Below, piece after piece: positions 59,342-64,000 of a stretch of 64,000 bases of DNA (positions are counted from its first letter, which is position 1; each line of letters begins with the position of its first letter). The DNA lies in assembly GCF_025137375.1 (NCBI RefSeq), contig NZ_CP073720.1, positions 7,092,501-7,156,500 of the forward strand. Reading direction: 5' to 3'. The notes beneath the pieces were generated by a model. The model saw nothing but the letters and a program-made list of their open reading frames with translations. It made no database searches and was not told where the DNA came from. The translations under genes were made by a program, and so were the position numbers. The stretch comes from Dactylosporangium fulvum. Its GTDB lineage: Bacteria > Actinomycetota > Actinomycetes > Mycobacteriales > Micromonosporaceae.

Positions 59342-60580
59342 CTATCTGGTCAGAACCTTGACTGATGCCGCGGCGGCGGCCGCGCAGGCTTCCGCGGCCG
59401 GTGCCGTGGTGTCGACCGCCATCACATGACCGATGCGTTCCCAGGAGTTGCGGACCTCGGTGACCCGGTCACCGACGGCCACCGTGATCGAGCAGTCGAC
59501 GACGCCTTGCCGTCCGTGGGCGATCTCGGCCCCGCGGATGTCCTCGACGATGCCGGGGGCGGCGGTGAGGAACCGGATCGCCGCGCCTCTGGACGGGTGC
59601 CGGGGAAGCGGCACCGGCTGTGCGCAGAGCAGGTGCAGCAGTGCCCTGGACAGGTCGATGCCGTAGGCGTGGTCGATCAGTTCGACGATGGAATCGCCAG
59701 GGAGGCGGCCCGCGCACTCCACCAGCACGGGGCCGCGAGCGGTGAGAATCCACTCCGCGTGCACGACTCCGGTGTCGTAGCCCACCGCCCTGACCAGGGT
59801 CCGGGTCGCGTCGACCAGGCTCGTGGCGCCGGGTCCGGGCAGTGTGGCCGGCACCACGTGGCCGAGCTCCACCGGATACCGCCCGCTCTGCACCGACTTG
59901 GCGGTGACGTTGGCAAAGACCGGTCGCCCCCGGTCGAGGAGGAGTTCGACGCTGTACTCGTCGCCGACGACCAGTTCCTCGACCATGAACCGCCACTCGG
60001 GCCTGTCGTCGGGCACCAGCGTGTCCTCGTCGGCGGCAACGGTCTCCGCCCAGGCAGCGTCCACGTCATCGCCGGGGCCGAGGATCTGCACGCCCAGGCT
60101 GGCCTGTCTGTTGGCCGGCTTCAGCACGACCCTTCCCGACTCACGGAGAAACGCCGCGACGTCGGCCGCGCAACGCACCTCGGCCCATCGGGGATTGGCG
60201 AGTCCGTTCGCCTGCGCACGCTCACGGAGCAACAGCTTGTCGCGGAGCACGCGCGCCGCGGGCACGCCGGCGCCCCTCAGCGACAGTCGCTGCGCGGCCT
60301 GGGCCGCCACGACGACGGTGTACTCGAGTCCGGGATACACCGCCGCGAACGCTGCCCGGTCGTGTTCGTCACGGATCGCCGCCAGAAAGTCGCCGGAGTC
60401 GACATAGCGCGCGGCCACGACGCCCTTGACCGCCGGGCAGCGACCCGCGCGCTCCGGCACCCGCTTTTTCCGGCAGACGTCCGGGTCGTCGAAGACGACC
60501 AGTTCGAGGTCCAGCTCGGCGGCGGAGCGGGACAGGGCCCGCACCCGGGCCTCGCTGAACCCGATCATCGCTACCCGCAC
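59342..60580 (-). CDS. ATP-grasp carboxylate-amine ligase 3
   Basis: GTG 60580 is chosen so that the protein begins RVAMIGFSEARVRAL, overlapping the mtnP stop by 10 bp; 412 residues. ATP-grasp marks: VLRDKLLLRERAQANGL, GRVVLKPANRQASLGVQIL, FMVEELVVGDEYSVELL and VVHAEWILTARGPVLVECAGRLPGD. The last is the metal site, with AGRL where the other two have INAR or THTR. The C-terminal domain contains AAIRFLTAAPGIVEDI. It is the first ligase of the operon. Confidence 0.92.
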   Translation of the reverse strand: MRVAMIGFSEARVRALSRSAAELDLELVVFDDPDVCRKKRVPERAGRCPAVKGVVAARYVDSGDFLAAIRDEHDRAAFAAVYPGLEYTVVVAAQAAQRLSLRGAGVPAARVLRDKLLLRERAQANGLANPRWAEVRCAADVAAFLRESGRVVLKPANRQASLGVQILGPGDDVDAAWAETVAADEDTLVPDDRPEWRFMVEELVVGDEYSVELLLDRGRPVFANVTAKSVQSGRYPVELGHVVPATLPGPGATSLVDATRTLVRAVGYDTGVVHAEWILTARGPVLVECAGRLPGDSIVELIDHAYGIDLSRALLHLLCAQPVPLPRHPSRGAAIRFLTAAPGIVEDIRGAEIAHGRQGVVDCSITVAVGDRVTEVRNSWERIGHVMAVDTTAPAAEACAAAAAASVKVLTR

Positions 60581-61440
60581 CGGTCGCCCCCGACGAGGTG
60601 ACGTTCGCCCGGCGACCCCTCGCTGTGCCGATGGGCAAGGCCGTCCAGGGCGGCGGGGCACGGGCAGCGGCGATCCTTCTCCAGGTCGGCGACCAGGTCC
60701 CGCAGGAGCGCGCGCAGGCGCTCGGTGTGCTCGGCGAACACGCGAAACACCTCGGCCTGGTTGACCGCCGTCGCGGCGTCCACACCGGCGTCCACATCGG
60801 TGACGAGCGCGATCGACGTGTAACACATCGCCAGCTCGCGGGCCAACACGGCTTCGGGCATCCCGGTCATGTTCACGAGCGCCCAGCCCTGGGTCGCGTA
60901 CCACCGCGACTCGGCGCGGGTCGAGAACCGCGGTCCGTCGATCACCACCATCGTGCCGCCGTCGACGGCCGGCATCGCGGTTCGCTCGGCGGCCGCTCGG
61001 ACGGCGGCCCGGCCGCTCGGGCAGTACGGATCGGCGAACGAGACGTGCGCGGCGCCCTCGTCGAAGTAGGTCCCCTGCCGGCCGCCGGTGCGGTCGACGA
61101 TCTGGTCGGGAATCACCAGGCTGCCCGGTCCGAGGTCCGGTCGCAGCGAGCCCACCGCACACGGCGCGAGCACCTGCTGCACGCCGATCGAACGCAGCGC
61201 CCACATGTTGGCCCGGTAGTTGATCCGATGCGGCGGGAATCTGTGATCGCGGCCGTGCCGGGCGAGGAAGGCGACGTTCCGGCCCTGCACGCTGCCGACC
61301 CGCAACCGGTCCGACGGCGCTCCGTACGGTGTGTCGATCTCGACCTCGTGAAGGTCGTCCACGAAGTGGTAGAACCCGCTGCCCCCGACCACGGCCACGT
61401 CGGCCAGGACCTGCTGGGCCGCGGTGTCCGGCACAGACAC
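60571..61440 (-). CDS. mtnP: 5'-methylthioadenosine phosphorylase-like enzyme
   Basis: The 289-residue protein belongs to the PNP/MTAP phosphorylase family: VAVVGGSGFYHFVDDL (phosphate loop), FLARHGRDHRFPPHRINYRANMWAL, IDGPRFSTRAESRWY, NMTGMPEAVLARELAMCY with the Met near the nucleobase, and VTDVDAG in the catalytic-Asp region. It would convert MTA and phosphate to adenine and methylthioribose 1-phosphate, which feeds directly into MtnA, so no MTR kinase is needed. Its C-terminal 25 residues are a hydrophilic extension. It starts 1 bp after the mtnC stop. Confidence 0.9.
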   Translation of the reverse strand: MSVPDTAAQQVLADVAVVGGSGFYHFVDDLHEVEIDTPYGAPSDRLRVGSVQGRNVAFLARHGRDHRFPPHRINYRANMWALRSIGVQQVLAPCAVGSLRPDLGPGSLVIPDQIVDRTGGRQGTYFDEGAAHVSFADPYCPSGRAAVRAAAERTAMPAVDGGTMVVIDGPRFSTRAESRWYATQGWALVNMTGMPEAVLARELAMCYTSIALVTDVDAGVDAATAVNQAEVFRVFAEHTERLRALLRDLVADLEKDRRCPCPAALDGLAHRHSEGSPGERHLVGGDRCG

Positions 61441-61441
61441 G

Positions 61442-62233
61442 CTACAGCTCCTTTGCGTTCAACGACGACAGTCGACGTGTCGCCTCCGCGACGACGTCGC
61501 TCCGCTTGCAGAAAAGCGAATCGGACGAACGGCAGCCGGCCGCCGCCCACGCGTCGGCCAGGTCCCGGCCCCAGGGGTGCTCGCCGAAGTCGGTCGGTGG
61601 ATTCTCCGGGCGTTGCAGGCCCACGGTGCGCATGCCCGCGCGCCGCGCGGCGTCCAGCTCGGCCGGCCGGTCCGAGGCGAACAGGATACGGCTCGGCGGC
61701 ACCTCGATGGCGCGACCGATCGCGCTGTAGGAGTCCGGGTCGGCCTTCGGCCCCGCGTTTCGGGTGTCGAAGCAGCGGGCGAGCAGGGGCAGCAGGTCAC
61801 CGTGGTCGGTGTGGCGGAACCAGTCGCGCTGCGCCTGGACGGAGCCGGACGAGAACGTGTGCACCCGCACGCCCTCGTCCCGCCACATACGCAGGGCAAC
61901 GGGCACGTCGGTGTACACGTGTGCCATGAGCTCGCCGGCGGCGTAGGCCTCCGCCCAGATCATGCCCTGCAGCGCTTTCAGCGGTGGCGTCTTCGCGTCC
62001 TCGTCCACCCACCGTTGCAGTGTCGCGGCGAGTTCGGCGTCGGTGGCGCCGGGCTGCCCGGCCATCCGGGCGGTCTCGTCCAGCAGCGAGCGGATCTCCG
62101 GCGTGCCACGCCGCGTGAACTCCGCAATCCTGGCCCGCGAGTAGGGAAAGTGCCGGTCGCGGAGGTGACGCAGGGAACTCGTCGTGCCCTCGATGTCGAG
62201 GACCACGGCGTCGATGGTCGGCTGCCGGCTCAT
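61442..62233 (-). CDS. mtnC: Enolase-phosphatase E1 (HAD family)
   Basis: ATG 62233 overlaps the mtnD stop by 4 bp; 263 residues. It opens with IDAVVLDIEGTTSSLRHLRD, the HAD motif I DIEGT of the MtnC branch, followed by GMIWAEAYAAGELMAHVYTDV, motif II TFSSGSVQAQRDWF, FDTRNAGPKADPDSYSAIG and motif III FASDRPAELDAARRAGM. The enzyme enolises and dephosphorylates 2,3-diketo-5-methylthiopentyl-1-phosphate in methionine salvage. The motif III Asp (SDRPAEL) is in place of the usual SDVxxEL. Confidence 0.93.
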   Translation of the reverse strand: MSRQPTIDAVVLDIEGTTSSLRHLRDRHFPYSRARIAEFTRRGTPEIRSLLDETARMAGQPGATDAELAATLQRWVDEDAKTPPLKALQGMIWAEAYAAGELMAHVYTDVPVALRMWRDEGVRVHTFSSGSVQAQRDWFRHTDHGDLLPLLARCFDTRNAGPKADPDSYSAIGRAIEVPPSRILFASDRPAELDAARRAGMRTVGLQRPENPPTDFGEHPWGRDLADAWAAAGCRSSDSLFCKRSDVVAEATRRLSSLNAKEL

Positions 62234-62811
62234 GGGCGTGTGACGGCCAGCTCGTGCAGGTACGGGATCCTCCGCGCTACCGGATCGCCGGTGAAGTCGG
62301 CGATCCAGCCGTCCTCCTCCTGGAAGAAGCGGATCGCGGTGAACCGCGGCCGGGTGCCCATGTCGAACCAGTGCGCGGTCCCCCGCGGAACGGACAGCAG
62401 ATCGCCCGCCTCGCAGACCACCGCGTACACCCGGTGCTCTAGGTGGAGGTAGAAACATCCCTGGCCCTCCACGAAGAACCGCACTTCGTCCTCGTCGTGG
62501 ACATGCTCGTCGAGGAACCGTTCCCGGGCGGTCTTGACCTTCGCCGGCCATTCCGGGTCGGTGTCGTCCGGCCGCATGCTGACCACGTCGACCAACCGGT
62601 AGCCGCCCTCGGCGCGGATCCGTTCGACGTCGTCCCGGTACGCGGCCAGCACCTGGTCGGCGTCGGCGTCGGCCGGCAGGTGCCGGCTCGTGTCCCAGCG
62701 CTCGAATCCGATCTTCCATCGGGCGAGTTCGGCCGCGATGCGCGCGGTGTCGGCCGTCCGCAGCAGGATCTCGCCGCCGTCGTGGTCGGGCATGATCTGG
62801 AGGAAGGTCAT
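62230..62811 (-). CDS. mtnD: Acireductone dioxygenase
   Basis: The 193-residue cupin has the metal motif HVHDEDEVRFFVEG (His-x-His-x4-Glu) and the fourth ligand in VPRGTAHWFDMG. ARD-type context is FLDEHVHDEDEVRFF and FTAIRFF near the C-terminus. It oxidises the acireductone to 4-methylthio-2-oxobutanoate and formate (Fe form), the keto acid of methionine. It is 12 bp downstream of mtnB. Confidence 0.95.
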   Translation of the reverse strand: MTFLQIMPDHDGGEILLRTADTARIAAELARWKIGFERWDTSRHLPADADADQVLAAYRDDVERIRAEGGYRLVDVVSMRPDDTDPEWPAKVKTARERFLDEHVHDEDEVRFFVEGQGCFYLHLEHRVYAVVCEAGDLLSVPRGTAHWFDMGTRPRFTAIRFFQEEDGWIADFTGDPVARRIPYLHELAVTRP

Positions 62812-62823
62812 GTCAGGCTCCTC

Positions 62824-63495
62824 TCAGGCTCCTCGGATTGGCATTTCGGTTCGCGCCGGGTACTGCCCGGTGAGCAACGACAGCTGACACAGCGCCTCCA
62901 GGCATTCGAGCCGGTTACGCGCGACGTCGAGCGTCGGCCCCCAGGCGGTGGCGCCGTGGAAGGCGATGAGCAGCACCGGTGGGATTCCGGACCCGTTGGT
63001 GGTGAGGTACGCCGCGACGTCCGAGCCGATGACCCGCACGTCGAGCCAGTTCGTGAAGACCGGGACGCTGATCGCGGTGGGGTCGGGCACCGCAAGGCCC
63101 TTGATCACCTCCAGGTCGGTGAAGCGCACCGCGTCCCGGTCGTCCCGCGCGGCGAGGACGGCCACCGCCGTGGCGTGGGGCGGGTGCGCGTGGACGACGG
63201 CCCCGCAGCCGGGAACCGTCCGGTACACAGCGGCGTGAATGCTGGTCTCGGCGGACGGGGGCGGTCCTCCCGGTTCCAGCGGCTGCCCGGTGACCGCGTC
63301 CACGGCGACCATGTCCTGGGCGGTGAGGCTTCCCTTGCTCCGCCCGCTCGCGGTGATGAGCGCGGCGTGTGCCGGCTCCGCCAGTCGTGCGGAGAGATTT
63401 CCGGCCGTGCCGTCCATCCAGCCACGCCGGTACAGGTCCCGGGCCGTCTGCGCCAGTCCGGCCGCCGCCGTCGCGCGGTCCAGGTGTTGATTCAC
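62824..63495 (-). CDS. mtnB: Methylthioribulose-1-phosphate dehydratase
   Basis: GTG 63495 overlaps the mtnA stop (GTGA); 223 residues. It is a class II aldolase-fold protein: TARDLYRRGWMDGTAGNLSARL, ITASGRSKGSL, the metal site VVHAHPPHATAVA and a C-terminal HGATAWGPTLDVARNRLECLEAL with the third His. It dehydrates MTRu-1-P in methionine salvage. Confidence 0.94.
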   Translation of the reverse strand: MNQHLDRATAAAGLAQTARDLYRRGWMDGTAGNLSARLAEPAHAALITASGRSKGSLTAQDMVAVDAVTGQPLEPGGPPPSAETSIHAAVYRTVPGCGAVVHAHPPHATAVAVLAARDDRDAVRFTDLEVIKGLAVPDPTAISVPVFTNWLDVRVIGSDVAAYLTTNGSGIPPVLLIAFHGATAWGPTLDVARNRLECLEALCQLSLLTGQYPARTEMPIRGA

Positions 63496-64000
63496 GCGGT
63501 TGCCTTTCCTGACAGGGCGCCGAAGTCGCGCAGCAGCCGCCGCTCGGTCGCGATGGCGGTGACCAGTTCGGCGGGGGTGACGTCGAAGGCCGGGTTGTAG
63601 ACCGCAGTGCCGGCGGGTGCCGTCCGCAGTCCGGCGTACCCGAGCACCTCGGCGGCGAGACGCTCCTCGATGACGATCTGGTCGCCGCTTGCGGTGGACG
63701 GGTCCAGTGTGGACTCCGGCGCGACGACCACGAACGGGACGCGGTGCCGGGCCGCGGCGACGGCCAGACCGTACGTCCCGATCTTGTTCGCCGTGTCGCC
63801 GTTCATGGCGATCCGGTCCGCGCCCACGAGCACGCAATCGACGAGGCCGCGGGAGATGGCGGCCGGTGCGGCGGAGTCCACGCACAACCGGTGCGGGATG
63901 CCCGCCTCGGCCAGCTCCCACGCGGTGAGCCGCGCGCCCTGCAGCAGCGGGCGGGTCTCCGTGACAAGCACGTGGTCGACCTCGCCGGCCGCGGCGAGGT
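63492..64000 (-). CDS. mtnA: Methylthioribose-1-phosphate isomerase, C-terminal part (5' end outside window)
   Basis: The frame is open to the right edge; 169 codons are visible. It contains DHVLVTETRPLLQGARLTAW, the IPHRLCVDSAAPAAIS region, LVGADRIAMNGDTANKIGTY with the catalytic Asp, and VYNPAFDVTPAELVTAIATE at the C-terminus, all characteristic of the MtnA/eIF2B-like fold. It isomerises MTR-1-P to MTRu-1-P. It is the most upstream salvage gene visible in the operon; the promoter and any further biosynthetic genes are to the right. Confidence 0.94.
   Translation of the reverse strand, partial: LAAAGEVDHVLVTETRPLLQGARLTAWELAEAGIPHRLCVDSAAPAAISRGLVDCVLVGADRIAMNGDTANKIGTYGLAVAAARHRVPFVVVAPESTLDPSTASGDQIVIEERLAAEVLGYAGLRTAPAGTAVYNPAFDVTPAELVTAIATERRLLRDFGALSGKATA

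Noticed and set aside
1..64000. CRISPR arrays, tRNA/rRNA genes and insertion sequences
   Set aside because: I saw no regularly spaced repeats, no tRNA cloverleaf-like sequence and no transposase motif in any gene-like frame.

Overview
The window is about 64 kb of very GC-rich DNA with dense, often overlapping genes (ATGA, GTGA and TGATG junctions), GTG and TTG starts, SARP, GntR and TetR regulators, Tat-type or lipoprotein binding proteins and several apparently leaderless transcripts. It looks like a chromosomal segment of a filamentous actinomycete, possibly Micromonosporaceae-like; the genus cannot be fixed from the sequence. I see no tRNA, rRNA, CRISPR array or intact insertion sequence.

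Layout, left to right. (1) 1-3099: the end of a probable specialised-metabolite cluster. It holds the C-terminus of a PGM1-like peptide ligase, a RimK-type ATP-grasp ligase, an arginine:X amidinotransferase and a SARP regulator, a combination reminiscent of guanidino-capped peptides such as pheganomycin. (2) 3100-6619: a gene-poor stretch with a decayed GGDEF fragment, an M1 metallopeptidase lipoprotein and an unknown small gene. (3) 6620-12634: a stress-type group with an AI-2E/PerM permease, a P-type ATPase that lacks the usual calcium ligands, a PPK2 polyphosphate kinase, a SHOCT membrane protein and a DUF1269 protein, closed by a strong hairpin terminator. (4) 12760-24357: a secreted beta-propeller glycosidase-like protein, a remnant-rich gap, a two-component system divergent from a three-gene ABC-2-type transporter, an MFS drug exporter with a TetR gene, and a secreted GH5 hydrolase.

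(5) 24480-44331: a roughly 20 kb catabolic island with two GntR regulators. The forward arm encodes a fold-II PLP enzyme, a GntR regulator and a prolidase-like amidohydrolase. Reverse genes encode an N-acyl-D-amino-acid deacylase and an M20 amidohydrolase. Then come a forward FAH-family hydrolase and a nine-gene reverse operon: enolase-superfamily enzyme, oligopeptide ABC importer, class V aminotransferase, D-2-hydroxyacid dehydrogenase, medium-chain dehydrogenase and S9 peptidase. Three copies of a TTCGA-N15-TCGA(A/G) motif sit upstream of the FAH gene, the enolase operon and the second GntR gene, which points to one local regulon for import and breakdown of an acylated or D-residue-containing peptide-like substrate.

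(6) 44433-55488: a 1,812-residue Ser/Thr kinase-ATPase-histidine kinase fusion; a sugar ABC importer operon whose MalF-type permease carries an Ig-like extracellular insert and whose ATPase gene is reduced to its C-terminal TOBE domain; and a HemD-like/winged-helix regulator. (7) 55503-64000: one tight reverse operon that couples a methionine (MTA) salvage set, mtnA (partial)-mtnB-mtnD-mtnC-mtnP, to three consecutive ATP-grasp ligases and an MFS exporter. I infer a small peptide-like metabolite whose synthesis releases methylthioadenosine. This operon and the guanidino-peptide cluster at the other edge are the two strongest candidates for undescribed biosynthetic systems, and both run off the window.
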